DNA from: an uncultured Granulosicoccaceae bacterium
Lineage (GTDB): Bacteria; Pseudomonadota; Gammaproteobacteria; Granulosicoccales; Granulosicoccaceae
Direction: 5' to 3'
Assembly: GCA_938006335.1 (NCBI GenBank)
Contig: CALLMF010000032.1
Location: 18,673 to 82,672, forward strand
DNA: 64,000 nt
Positions 24,315-32,906 of this stretch are shown here, piece after piece. The position numbers and the translations under genes are program-made. The notes below the pieces were generated by a model that was not told where the DNA came from, did not search any database, and saw only the letters and a list, made by a program, of their open reading frames with translations. The first letter of the stretch is position 1. Every line of letters begins with the position of its first letter.

Positions 24315-25376
24315 TTACTTGATATCAGCGTCACGACCCGCATTGATATCCGCCTCTGCCGCAGTAACGGCATTGGTCAGCGCATCAAATGCCTCGCTAC
24401 CGCGAGTGACGTTCTCGGTGAACCAGTCGTAAACGGGCGTGGCCGCTTCCTTGAACGCAGCCTTCTGGTCCGGTGTCGGTACATAAAGGTCACCACCACC
24501 CGCGACAAACTCCTCGTAGGCCTGGATAGACTTGCGCTTGGGTGAAGCAAAGGTGGCTTGCTGTAGCGCGTAGAACCCATCAACAACCACTCGCTTGAGT
24601 TCGTCCGAGAGACCGGTAAAGGACTCATTGGACATCCACCACAAAGCACCCATGTAGGCATGCCCGTCGAGCGTCAGGTACTGGAGACCTGCGTCCGGGA
24701 ACTTCATGCCCATGATATCGGTGATGCCGTTCTTGGAACCCTCAACAACACCGGTCTGGAACGAGGTGAACAACTCGGGCCATGGGATAGGCGTGGGAGC
24801 AGCGCCCAGCGCTCGCACCAGCTCCTGGGGAAGATCCGCGACAACGGTTCGGATCTTGAGACCTTCGAGGTCGGCAGGCTCAGCGACACGGCGCTCGGTA
24901 TTGGCGAAGTTTCTCCAACCGCCGGTATTGCCGATGGTCATCAGGCGGATGGTATCGCCAGAGTCTTCCAGCGCCATGCCACGCATGGTCCGCGTGAAGT
25001 CGCCGGACAGCACGTGTTCTGCAACTCGATCATCCGACATCAGGTAGGGGAGATCCAGCACCTGTACGTAGGGGAACAGACCCGCAGCACCGCCGGAGGT
25101 AGAGATGTAGATGTCGATCGAACCATCGGATACGCCCTGCAGGCACTCGGCACCATTGGAGCAAAGCTGGGTGCCGATGAACAGCTCAACTTCGATCGCA
25201 CCGTTTGATGCACTTTCGACATAGTTCTTGAACACGACAAGACCATCGTAGTCTTCATCGTTTTCGTTGGAGTTGGCGGTTGCCCGGAGCGTGATATCAG
25301 CTGCCTGAGCAGCGGTTACCGATCCGATCGCAAGCGACAATCCCAATGCCGCTGTGCTCACTATGCGCTTGACCAT
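24315..25376 (-). CDS. dctP: TRAP transporter substrate-binding protein (DctP family)
   Basis: 353 aa from ATG 25376 with signal peptide 'VSTAALGLSLAIGSVTAAQA'. DctP features include 'LEGLKIRTVVADLPQELVRA' (the Arg that binds a carboxylate) and 'VVEGSKNGITDIMGMKFPDA'. It binds an organic acid in the periplasm and delivers it to DctQM. The operon order here is Q, M, P. The ligand may be a carboxylate such as a sugar acid, given the downstream Gfo/Idh/MocA enzyme; this is inference. Confidence 0.9.
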   Translation of the reverse strand: MVKRIVSTAALGLSLAIGSVTAAQAADITLRATANSNENDEDYDGLVVFKNYVESASNGAIEVELFIGTQLCSNGAECLQGVSDGSIDIYISTSGGAAGLFPYVQVLDLPYLMSDDRVAEHVLSGDFTRTMRGMALEDSGDTIRLMTIGNTGGWRNFANTERRVAEPADLEGLKIRTVVADLPQELVRALGAAPTPIPWPELFTSFQTGVVEGSKNGITDIMGMKFPDAGLQYLTLDGHAYMGALWWMSNESFTGLSDELKRVVVDGFYALQQATFASPKRKSIQAYEEFVAGGGDLYVPTPDQKAAFKEAATPVYDWFTENVTRGSEAFDALTNAVTAAEADINAGRDADIK

Positions 25377-25424
25377 ATTGTGTATTCCTCTCAAGTGATA
25401 CTGATTTGATGTTGATAGCCTTAA

Positions 25425-26711
25425 CTACAAGAACCCGGTAAGGCGCGGGATTGTCAATGACAATGCTGGGACGAAGGTGATCAGTAGAATGACCAGTATT
25501 TCCACGGCCAGGAACGGCAGAATGGCGCGTGCAATCGTGATCACTCTCTCTCCTGACACGGCTGCTGCCACAAACAAGACCAGTCCCATCGGCGGCGTTG
25601 CAAGCCCCACGGTCAGATTCACGCACATGATGATCGCAAAGTGAATCGGCTCGACACCGAGGCTGATGAACACCGGGCCCAGAATCGGACCCAGAATGAT
25701 GATAGCCGGCCCTGCATCGAGAAACATGCCCACAAGAAACAGCAGCACGTTGATCAGAAAGAGCAGCAGTAATGGATTATCGGTCAATGTAAGAATGAAT
25801 GCCGCCAGGTGCTCCGGTGCATGACTCAGGCTGACCACTGTCTTGAACGACATAGCTGCACCAACGAGCAACAACACGACGGCAGACGTCAGTCCTGCAC
25901 GCGTCAGCACACCGGGTAGCTCACTGAACGTCAGGGACCTGATGACGAACAAACTCACGATCAATGCATAGGCAACGGCCACAGCCGCAGCCTCGGTCGG
26001 TGTAAACACACCGCCGAGGATTCCGCCAAGAATGATGATGGGTGTCAGTAGCGGGAAAAAGGCCTTGAGGCCAGCGCGACCCCGCTTCTTCCAGGTGTAC
26101 TTCTCGCTGGCAACGGGGAAGTCATAGCGGTCAGCCATGATCTTGATCATGAGCATCAGACCCGCGCCGATCAGCACGCCCGGCACGATGCCCGCGAGGA
26201 ACAGTGCAGCGACACTCTCACCCATGACATAGGCATAAATGATCATGATGCCGGACGGAGGGATGATCGGTCCGATCACCGAGCTTGCCGCGGTGATGGC
26301 CGCGGCAAAGCGACGCGTATAGCCCTGCTTTTCCATCGCTGGCACCAACATGGAACCGAGCGCGGAGGTATCGGCAACCGCAGAACCCGACAGCCCTGCA
26401 AACAGCATCGAGGAAAGCACGTTGACGTGCGCAAGTCCGCCACGCAGATGACCGATGAGCGCTTGTGAGAACTCAACCAGCCGCTCGGTGATTCCGCCCT
26501 TGTTCATCAGCTCGCCCGCCAGCATGAAAAACGGAATGGCCATCAGCGGGAAACTGTCCATCCCGTTGTAGAGGTTGCGGTACAACAGCGTGATGTCGCG
26601 CTCTTGCCCATTCAGAAACAGCAATGCACCGGGCGCGACAAGCAGGGCGAAGAAGACTGGCAGTCCGATGAGTAACAGAAAGAGGAAGACCGGCAGGAAC
26701 CAGATAAGCAT
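25425..26711 (-). CDS. dctM: TRAP transporter large permease (DctM family)
   Basis: 428 aa, about 12 transmembrane helices, with DctM family phrases 'SAVADTSALGSMLVPAMEKQ' and 'ASSVIGPIIPPSGIMIIYAY'. It is the Na+-coupled membrane channel of the TRAP system. Its ATG shares a base with the stop of dctQ, a tight translational link. Length and motifs are intact. Confidence 0.95.
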   Translation of the reverse strand: MLIWFLPVFLFLLLIGLPVFFALLVAPGALLFLNGQERDITLLYRNLYNGMDSFPLMAIPFFMLAGELMNKGGITERLVEFSQALIGHLRGGLAHVNVLSSMLFAGLSGSAVADTSALGSMLVPAMEKQGYTRRFAAAITAASSVIGPIIPPSGIMIIYAYVMGESVAALFLAGIVPGVLIGAGLMLMIKIMADRYDFPVASEKYTWKKRGRAGLKAFFPLLTPIIILGGILGGVFTPTEAAAVAVAYALIVSLFVIRSLTFSELPGVLTRAGLTSAVVLLLVGAAMSFKTVVSLSHAPEHLAAFILTLTDNPLLLLFLINVLLFLVGMFLDAGPAIIILGPILGPVFISLGVEPIHFAIIMCVNLTVGLATPPMGLVLFVAAAVSGERVITIARAILPFLAVEILVILLITFVPALSLTIPRLTGFL

Positions 26712-27298
26712 TATTCAGCTCCTCGCATGATCACCGTCTCGCCTGGTGCCGTGCTGTTGTCACCCAACAGGGTGAGCACTTTTTTGAGGATCAACTCGAT
26801 GTTCACGAGTATCAACAACACGATGCCCACCAACAGGGACGTCATCATCCAGCTGCGCGGCACGCGGTACCACTCATCGAATGACAGAGACAAGGGCACG
26901 TAGAGCGATGCCGTTGTAAACCGACCGCCAATGCCGGTCACTTCCTTCCAGCCAATCTGAACAGCAACGACCAGCACGAGCAAGGACAGGCAGAGCAGAA
27001 TGATCTGCAGTATGCGAGCGACCGACGACGGCAACAGGGCTTCGAAGGTGTCGATGGCAACAAAGCCACCTTGCCTGAATGCAGTAGGCGCCATCAGCCC
27101 CGTCATCCAGAGCATGCAGAAGCGGGCCGCCTCATCAGGCCACGGCAAGGCGTTGCCAAGCACGTAGCGACAATACACTTGTAGCAGGATGACAAGCACC
27201 ATGACGGCGATACAGAACACGCCCATCCAGGTGCCCGCCGCGAGCAGGCCGGAATTCAGAGCACTGAGCCCTGACAGCAGTTTTTTCAAGCCGCTCAA
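26711..27298 (-). CDS. dctQ: TRAP transporter small permease (DctQ family)
   Basis: 195 aa with four predicted transmembrane segments and the DctQ signature 'EAARFCMLWMTGLMAPTAFR'. It pairs with DctM in the inner membrane. It lies 25 bp after the flavin reductase gene and overlaps dctM by one base. Confidence 0.92.
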   Translation of the reverse strand: MSGLKKLLSGLSALNSGLLAAGTWMGVFCIAVMVLVILLQVYCRYVLGNALPWPDEAARFCMLWMTGLMAPTAFRQGGFVAIDTFEALLPSSVARILQIILLCLSLLVLVVAVQIGWKEVTGIGGRFTTASLYVPLSLSFDEWYRVPRSWMMTSLLVGIVLLILVNIELILKKVLTLLGDNSTAPGETVIMRGAE

Positions 27299-27323
27299 GC
27301 CATCAACTCCTGCCCGAATTCAG

Positions 27324-27872
27324 TCAAGCCGCATCACTCTGGTCAAATGCAAATGTACCAGTCTTGCCTCGACAAAATGCAAGTGGCTGGACATGGTCGT
27401 ACTGTGTCGCCAGTAGAACACGGCCGACAATGATCAGGTGATCTCCTGCTTCGTGCACGGCCTCGCGAGAGCAATCCAGGCGAACCGCGCACTCGTCCAG
27501 CACCGGCACGCCGTATGGACTGGTTGCCAGCGTCGCGTGCGCGAGCCGCTGAGGATCACGCGCCACTTCCATACAGAGCGATTGCTGATCGGTATTGAGT
27601 ACATGGATCGAGTAGTGCTCTGCTTGACTGAAGGTCTCGAAGCGGGACCCATGACGGTCGAGTGACCAGAGCACCAGAGGGGGCGTCAACGAGACCGATG
27701 CAAAACTGTTTACCGTAATCGCAGCAGGGCCCGACTCGGTGGCTGCCGTCACGATCGTTACGCCCGTGCCGTAGCACCCGAGTGCATTCCGCAACAGACG
27801 TTGATTGGTGAAATCGGGAACAAACGATTCGCTTGCCACTTCAACTGCCACGTTGGTTGCAGGTATTGTCAT
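27324..27872 (-). CDS. Flavin reductase-like (FMN-binding split barrel) protein
   Basis: 182 aa with the family core 'LGCYGTGVTIVTAATESGPA' and 'ITVNSFASVSLTPPLVLWSL'. Such proteins use NAD(P)H to make reduced FMN for a partner monooxygenase. The partner is probably the LLM enzyme two genes upstream. Its start overlaps the aldo/keto reductase stop by one base. Confidence 0.88.
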   Translation of the reverse strand: MTIPATNVAVEVASESFVPDFTNQRLLRNALGCYGTGVTIVTAATESGPAAITVNSFASVSLTPPLVLWSLDRHGSRFETFSQAEHYSIHVLNTDQQSLCMEVARDPQRLAHATLATSPYGVPVLDECAVRLDCSREAVHEAGDHLIIVGRVLLATQYDHVQPLAFCRGKTGTFAFDQSDAA

Positions 27873-28762
27873 CAGGCCACCTCGTTGCCGAGAGCAGCTT
27901 CATAGAGCTCGTACCACTGTTCTCGATTCAAATTGACGTCAAGCGCTTTGCTGATCCCGGCGATACGTTCGATGTTGTTCGTACCGAGTACCGGAAGCAC
28001 GGTCGCCGGATGCTTGAGTAGAAACGCCACGGCAACCGCCGCCCGGTCCACACCAAACGCAGCCGCCAGTCGATCGAGGGCTGACGCCAGCTCCCCCTCC
28101 GCCGACATCAGGGCACCGCCACCCAAGGGGGACCAGGCCATCATGGCTGTTCCGTGTTGTTGATGAAATGCCAGGTCTCCGTTGGAGAACGGCTCGATCC
28201 GTGCGAGGGATATCTCGATCTGGTTTGTCACCAGCGGCGTTGTCATTGCCGATTGCAACAACTGCCAATCCCAGGGCCGAAAATTCGATACTCCCACTGC
28301 GCGCACCTTGCCGGACTGAACAAGACCGTCCAGCGCCTTGCCGGTGTCCTCTGCATCCATCATCGGATCAGGTCTGTGGATCAGCAGCAGGTCGATGTGA
28401 TCGATCGACATGTCAGTCAAGGAGTTGTTGACTGATGATTCGATGTGCTCCCGCGACGTGTTGTAGTGCTTGACCAAGCTGTCGCTGTAACGGCCCACCG
28501 GAGCCACGATCCCACACTTGGTGACGATCTCCATCCGGTCTCTCAAGGAGGGATTCGCTTTCAGCGCTGCACCCAGGATGGCCTCGGCGGTATAGCCCCC
28601 GTAGATATCTGCTTGATCAAACGTCGTAATACCTTGCTTGAGGCAGGCTTGTATCTTTGCTTCGACATGTTGTGGCGATGTGTCAGTGTCGTCACCGATA
28701 CGCCACATGCCATAGACGAGCTGACTGACGTAAAGCCCTTCACTGATCTGGATACGTTTCAT
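27872..28762 (-). CDS. Aldo/keto reductase
   Basis: 296 aa from ATG 28762, just after the LLM gene; the track ORF begins 27 codons earlier inside that gene. AKR motifs: 'GITTFDQADIYGGYTAEAIL' (Asp/Tyr), 'DHIDLLLIHRPDPMM' and 'LPVLGTNNIERIAGISKALD'. It is an NADPH-dependent cytoplasmic oxidoreductase close to YdhF-type. Context suggests that it reduces the aldehyde or ketone made by the monooxygenase. Confidence 0.88.
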   Translation of the reverse strand: MKRIQISEGLYVSQLVYGMWRIGDDTDTSPQHVEAKIQACLKQGITTFDQADIYGGYTAEAILGAALKANPSLRDRMEIVTKCGIVAPVGRYSDSLVKHYNTSREHIESSVNNSLTDMSIDHIDLLLIHRPDPMMDAEDTGKALDGLVQSGKVRAVGVSNFRPWDWQLLQSAMTTPLVTNQIEISLARIEPFSNGDLAFHQQHGTAMMAWSPLGGGALMSAEGELASALDRLAAAFGVDRAAVAVAFLLKHPATVLPVLGTNNIERIAGISKALDVNLNREQWYELYEAALGNEVA

Positions 28763-28763
28763 G

Positions 28764-29924
28764 TTATCGACGCACACCTGCTCCGAGCGGAGTATCGGGC
28801 GTTGCTTTGGGTACGCGGCCATAGACTTCGGGCAGCGACACATTGTTCATGTGAGGTAGCACCTTTTCACCGACGTATCGGGCTTCGTCCTCGTGCGGGT
28901 AGCCAGAGAAGATGAACGACCGGATACCCATATCCTGGTAGTGCTGCAGGCGCTCAAGCACTTGCTCTGGCGTGCCTACCAGCGCTGCCCCGCAACCAGA
29001 GCGGGCACGCCCAACGCCTGTCCACAAAAGTGGCTCTATAAACCCGTCGTCACCGGCAATGTCTCGATTCTTTGCCTGGTGGCTGACGCCAAGCGAAGTC
29101 GAATCAAGTGCTCTATCCCTTATCGTCCTACCTTGCTCATCATCCAGTTTAGAGACGATGTGTTCCGCGTATTCACGTGCCTCGGCTTCGGTGTCGCGCA
29201 CAATCATGTGTACTCGAAGCCCGTAGTCCAGGGTACGGTTGTAGCGCTCAGCAATAGCATTGACCGCCTTCATGCGCCCTTCCAGTTCTTCCAGCTTCTC
29301 GGGCCACATCAGATACACATCACAGTGCTGGCCACAGAGCTCAAGTGCTGAAGGGGAGTATCCACCGAAATACAACAAAGGCCCCCCGGTCTGATAAGGG
29401 CGCACCGGATCGGTGGTCAGACCATGGAACTGATAGACCTCCCCGTCATAGTTGATTTCATCCTGAGTCCAGGCTTGCTTGAGTATCTCGACGACTTCGC
29501 GAGAGCGCTGATAGCGGTAGTCACTGTCTTCCTTTTGCCCGGGAAAGTCTGACGAGATGACATTCACCGTCAATCGCCCTTCCAGCATGTGATCGAGGGT
29601 CGCGATGGTCCGGGCCAACATGATCGGCTGCATTTCACCGCAACGAACGGCGGCAAGCAGATTGATCCTGGACGTGATCGGCGCGCATCCGGCCACGAAA
29701 CTCAGCGTGTCCTGCCCCACCTGGTAGGAGGAAGGACAGAGGATATTCCTGAACCCTTGTTCTTCCGCGGTCTTGACGATGCTTGAGCAGTGCGACCAGG
29801 AGGAACGCAAGTTGCCGTCAGGCACACCGAGAAACTGATAGTCATCGGAACACAACGCCGAGAACCAGGACACTTCTGCGCCGTCGAGGTCTTGCGAGCT
29901 TATGGGGACTACCGACATGAACAC
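28764..29924 (-). CDS. LLM-class flavin monooxygenase, SsuD-like
   Basis: 386 aa matching alkanesulfonate monooxygenase-type enzymes in length and motifs: 'FRNILCPSSYQVGQDTLSFV', 'RINLLAAVRCGEMQPIMLAR', 'RLTVNVISSDFPGQKEDSDY', 'GPLLYFGGYSPSALELC'. Uses FMNH2 and O2, probably supplied by the flavin reductase in the same operon. In E. coli SsuD releases sulfite from sulfonates. No ssuABC transporter is seen, and the operon carries TRAP genes instead, so the substrate could be a different compound. First gene of the operon, divergent from the GntR regulator. Confidence 0.85.
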   Translation of the reverse strand: MFMSVVPISSQDLDGAEVSWFSALCSDDYQFLGVPDGNLRSSWSHCSSIVKTAEEQGFRNILCPSSYQVGQDTLSFVAGCAPITSRINLLAAVRCGEMQPIMLARTIATLDHMLEGRLTVNVISSDFPGQKEDSDYRYQRSREVVEILKQAWTQDEINYDGEVYQFHGLTTDPVRPYQTGGPLLYFGGYSPSALELCGQHCDVYLMWPEKLEELEGRMKAVNAIAERYNRTLDYGLRVHMIVRDTEAEAREYAEHIVSKLDDEQGRTIRDRALDSTSLGVSHQAKNRDIAGDDGFIEPLLWTGVGRARSGCGAALVGTPEQVLERLQHYQDMGIRSFIFSGYPHEDEARYVGEKVLPHMNNVSLPEVYGRVPKATPDTPLGAGVRR

Positions 29925-30063
29925 ACTCCCGGAAGAATGACCTCACTCTAGCAGCGGAAACTGAGGTGATGCAATGGTGTATCAATTATTTCGGAGTGCA
30001 TGCCCAATTTACTAGTAAGCAACTGTTTTAAAATGACATTTATTTCCTGATCAAGGAGGTCTC

Positions 30064-30126
30064 ATGTATCGCAATTCGCATTCGTGTGTATCATTTCCCA
30101 CCAACGCATCACACGCGGGTTCATGA
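30064..30126 (+). other. Possible 20-codon leader ORF in front of the GntR gene
   Basis: ATG 30064 has a near-perfect ribosome site (AAGGAGG, 4 nt spacing) and encodes 20 codons ending at TGA 30124-30126. It overlaps the GntR start in another frame. It could be a regulatory leader, or a sign that the true GntR start contains a frameshift. Confidence 0.35.
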
Positions 30127-30844
30127 CCTCTTGGATGACGCCACCCCTGCACGCTCATCGCCCATTCCGCTGTATCTGCAGATCAGTGAGTCCTTGAATC
30201 GCGACATTGCGGCAGGGCGTTACAGCGCTGGCGATCGGCTACCCCCCGAGCGAGAGCTCGCCAGGCTCTTCGGTACTACAGTGAGGACGTTGCGCAAGTC
30301 ACTGTCAGAGCTTGAGAGGCTCGGCATGCTCGAACGCAGGCAAGGCTCAGGCAACTATGTTCGTAACGCCGAACAGTCGGGTGGCGTGTATTCCCTGTTT
30401 CGCCTCGAACTACCGTCGGGCGGTGGTCTGCCGACGGCTCAGATACTCGACATTCGCGAAATGACGAAACCCGCTTCGTTGCCCGAGTTCGGTCAGTCGC
30501 ACCGGGCTACACGCATTCGGCGCTTGAGGTGCCTCAATCAGATTGCCGTTGCCGTTGAGGAAATCTGGCTCGACGGTAACGCTGGCGGGATCGATGTCAG
30601 CCAACTCACCGACTCCTTGTACCGCCACTACCAGCAAAGGCTCGGCTTCTGGATTCATCGTGCCGAAGACAGGGTCTCGGTTGCCAAACTTCCGTCATGG
30701 TCGCCGAGGAGCATTCGCCCAGGGAGCGACGCCGCCTTCGGATTCATCGAGCGCTTGAGCTGGGCGCAAGACACCGTGCCCGTGGAGTTCTCGAGAACCT
30801 GGTTCGATCCTGAAAAAGCGCGCTATGTACAACGCTTGAAGTAG
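30086..30844 (+). CDS. GntR-family regulator with UTRA domain (HutC subfamily)
   Basis: 252 aa: a winged HTH at about residues 26-95 ('IPLYLQISESLNRDIAAGRY', 'RLPPERELARLFGTTVRTLR') and a UTRA effector domain to the end ('PVEFSRTWFDPEKARYVQRL'). It probably represses the divergent LLM/TRAP operon and is released by a pathway metabolite. The GTG 30086 start is taken from the ORF track, but it lacks a good ribosome site of its own, while an ATG with a strong one lies out of frame 22 nt upstream. Confidence 0.85.
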   Translation: MYHFPPTHHTRVHDLLDDATPARSSPIPLYLQISESLNRDIAAGRYSAGDRLPPERELARLFGTTVRTLRKSLSELERLGMLERRQGSGNYVRNAEQSGGVYSLFRLELPSGGGLPTAQILDIREMTKPASLPEFGQSHRATRIRRLRCLNQIAVAVEEIWLDGNAGGIDVSQLTDSLYRHYQQRLGFWIHRAEDRVSVAKLPSWSPRSIRPGSDAAFGFIERLSWAQDTVPVEFSRTWFDPEKARYVQRLK

Positions 30845-31136
30845 CGTCGCACCATCACGCCGCAAGTGGCACACCCACGTTTGCACGAGTCAAGCTCGCA
30901 CGCCTCGAAGATCGAAGCGCTTCGAACAGAAATTGATCGCCTGAAGATGTGCCACGCCATCGTCGCCCGCACTGCTGGGCACCTCTGCAACGTCACTTTG
31001 TGGCCATGACTGCACGGCGTGGCAATGCTGGCGAGGTGGGCAAGCGACTGGGTTTCATCGCATCGGCGGTTTGCTGGACTCGGTATCGGCCTCATTGACG
31101 AGAGTAGCGCTGTCAGCAACCCGCACACCCCACGTA

Positions 31137-31907
31137 CTACACAGAGGAAACCGATACCTGCTCACGCGACTGGGCACTGAGCAACGTCTGCAAACTGTCG
31201 ATTGTCACACAGCCTTGTTCGAGCACTGGCACGCCGCTGAACTGCGTCGCCGGTACATCCGGATCGCCAAGGTGATCGAAACGCGCCAAGGCACCTTGGA
31301 ACGATCCCTGGCTGGCAAAGTTGTTGGGTATGGCGACTACATTCAAGCCAGCATCGACCGCCGTCTGCATGCAGACGGCGGTATCTTCAATGGCAATAAC
31401 ATCCTCGGGAGACATCCCAAGTTGATCCAGCGCATGAATCCAGACAGCGGGATGCGGCTTCGGTTGTCTCACCGTGTCACGGCAGGTCACGATATCGAAA
31501 TCCTCGATTTTCAAATCCCTGGCCGCTGCCTCAAGCGTCGCTGTGACGTTATGCCTATCGGTCGTCGTGATAAAGCCAATCGCGCATGTAGCGTCCCTGG
31601 CCTCTTGCAGGAGACGCAACACACCCGGTCTAGCCGTCACCCTGCCTTTCAGAAGCTCCTCATCGAACAGCTCCGTCTTCAGCTCATGTATCCGCTTCGC
31701 CTCTGCCTCGTCAACATCCTGTCCTAGCGCACGAGCGTAGTCGACGATGCGCCGATTTCCGCCAGGGACAAGCAACATCTGTCGGTATGCGTCACGTGTC
31801 CATTGCCAATCCAGGCCCGCCTTCCTGAACGCTGCGTTGAAAGCATCCAACTGAAGCTGGGAACTATCCACAATCGTACCGATGGATCCAAACAACACTG
31901 CCTTCAC
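31137..31907 (-). CDS. HAD-like protein lacking the motif I aspartates
   Basis: 256 aa with the beta-phosphoglucomutase-type HAD layout: cap region, motif II 'FITTTDRHNV', motif III lysine in 'TVRQPKPHPAVWIHALDQLG' and motif IV 'DVIAIEDTAVCMQTAVDAG'. Motif I, normally FDxDGTLVDS with the catalytic Asp, reads 'LFGSIGTIVDSSQLQLDAFN', so the nucleophile and the second Asp are gone. I recall a similar 'FGSIGT' start in other marine bacteria, which would make it a subfamily rather than a mutation. It overlaps the upstream small ORF by ATGA. Confidence 0.75.
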   Translation of the reverse strand: MKAVLFGSIGTIVDSSQLQLDAFNAAFRKAGLDWQWTRDAYRQMLLVPGGNRRIVDYARALGQDVDEAEAKRIHELKTELFDEELLKGRVTARPGVLRLLQEARDATCAIGFITTTDRHNVTATLEAAARDLKIEDFDIVTCRDTVRQPKPHPAVWIHALDQLGMSPEDVIAIEDTAVCMQTAVDAGLNVVAIPNNFASQGSFQGALARFDHLGDPDVPATQFSGVPVLEQGCVTIDSLQTLLSAQSREQVSVSSV

Positions 31908-32110
31908 GAGCGTCTCTCCTGTGGGTCCTGAGGAGCTACCTCATCGGCAGGATCGTCAACGACAGGGCTGTCCACTGCGTCATGGTAGTCGTCGTTCGGA
32001 TACCCGCTCTCCGAGGGCTTGGGTTGCTGGGAAGTCTCCTGGCCTGGCTCACTGCCAGAACTAGGCATCTTGCCAGTGACCCGTTCACGTTTTGAGTGGC
32101 GCTGATTCAT
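31904..32110 (-). CDS. Small hydrophilic, disordered protein
   Basis: 68 aa from ATG 32110, ending with a TGA that overlaps the HAD gene start (ATGA). The sequence is rich in Ser, Pro, Glu and Asp ('SGSEPGQETSQQPKPSES', 'DSPVVDDPADEVAPQDPQER'), with no hydrophobic core, and is predicted to be disordered. The track ORF (100 aa) starts further upstream without better support. Function unknown; overlap suggests coupling to the HAD-like protein. Confidence 0.45.
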   Translation of the reverse strand: MNQRHSKRERVTGKMPSSGSEPGQETSQQPKPSESGYPNDDYHDAVDSPVVDDPADEVAPQDPQERRS

Positions 32111-32249
32111 ACCTGTCGCATGCCGAATTGTCGATGTGCCGACGTTACGAACCCGAGGCTCCCCTGTCTGCGGTGCTGCGCAATTTACAGAGGCGATCGG
32201 AAACATCAGTAGGTCGGAAAACCCCTTCTACTCGCAGTAGCCGAGAGGC

Positions 32250-32265
32250 ATGTAAGTTCTTACAT
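32250..32265. promoter_or_regulatory. Palindrome ATGTAA-GTTC-TTACAT
   Basis: Perfect 6+6 dyad about 80 bp before the Rho_N-like gene. Its arms are the reverse arrangement (TGTAA first) of the TTACA-N4-TGTAA motif at the BON units, so it is probably a different site. Confidence 0.3.
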
Positions 32266-32343
32266 TGATCTACGAACAGAGTACAAATTCTGTAGAACTG
32301 CGGCAGAGCTTCAGACTGTCCCCACCAAGAGAATGACACTGCA

Positions 32344-32625
32344 ATGCCCGACAAACTCGCCAGCGACTTCGTTCATACCAACGCCGAGTACGAAAAACTC
32401 AAGGGTAGTTCTCCCGACGGCAAAACGCCGCGCGAGTTGCCGTCGGCACAAGGGCCCGGACGCACCGGGTACGCTAGAGAAAAATTTGACGAATGGACGC
32501 ACGAGGAACTGCTGGCGCGGGCAAACTCGCTGGAAATTGATGTATCCGACAAGCCATCGCGCGAGCACATCATTGACCGGCTGGACGAACACGATGCAAC
32601 CCTGGCGCGTCGCGGTGGGAAGTGA
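32344..32625 (+). CDS. Small Rho_N-like protein
   Basis: 93 aa. The last 45 residues ('WTHEELLARANSLEIDVSD' then 'SREHIIDRLDEHDATLARRG') resemble the Rho termination factor N-terminal (Rho_N/SAP-like) helix-hairpin that binds nucleic acid. The first 45 are polar and Gly/Pro-rich. Such stand-alone Rho_N proteins are often stress-induced. It precedes the first degenerate regulator by about 280 bp. Confidence 0.7.
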   Translation: MPDKLASDFVHTNAEYEKLKGSSPDGKTPRELPSAQGPGRTGYAREKFDEWTHEELLARANSLEIDVSDKPSREHIIDRLDEHDATLARRGGK

Positions 32626-32906
32626 AGCGTCCCGGGGTATCACCACCCGCCCGACCGGCTGATCTGCCTCTGCTTCACATGCCGCCAAGCGCCCCGGCGG
32701 GTCCGCTGAGAAACTGAAGGTAGCACACCGGTCGGCGTCGGCGAATGCCTCGAAACGCTACGCTCAGTTGTGACTTTCGCAGGATCTTAAAACGCTTTAA
32801 CTCGTTCCAATTCGTCAGCTGTCAAAGTACAACTCAAGGCTTCCAAACGCGGCATTCAGTTCGCATAGATGCGTTCCGATGGTCTCTCGCACACTTAACA
32901 CCGACG

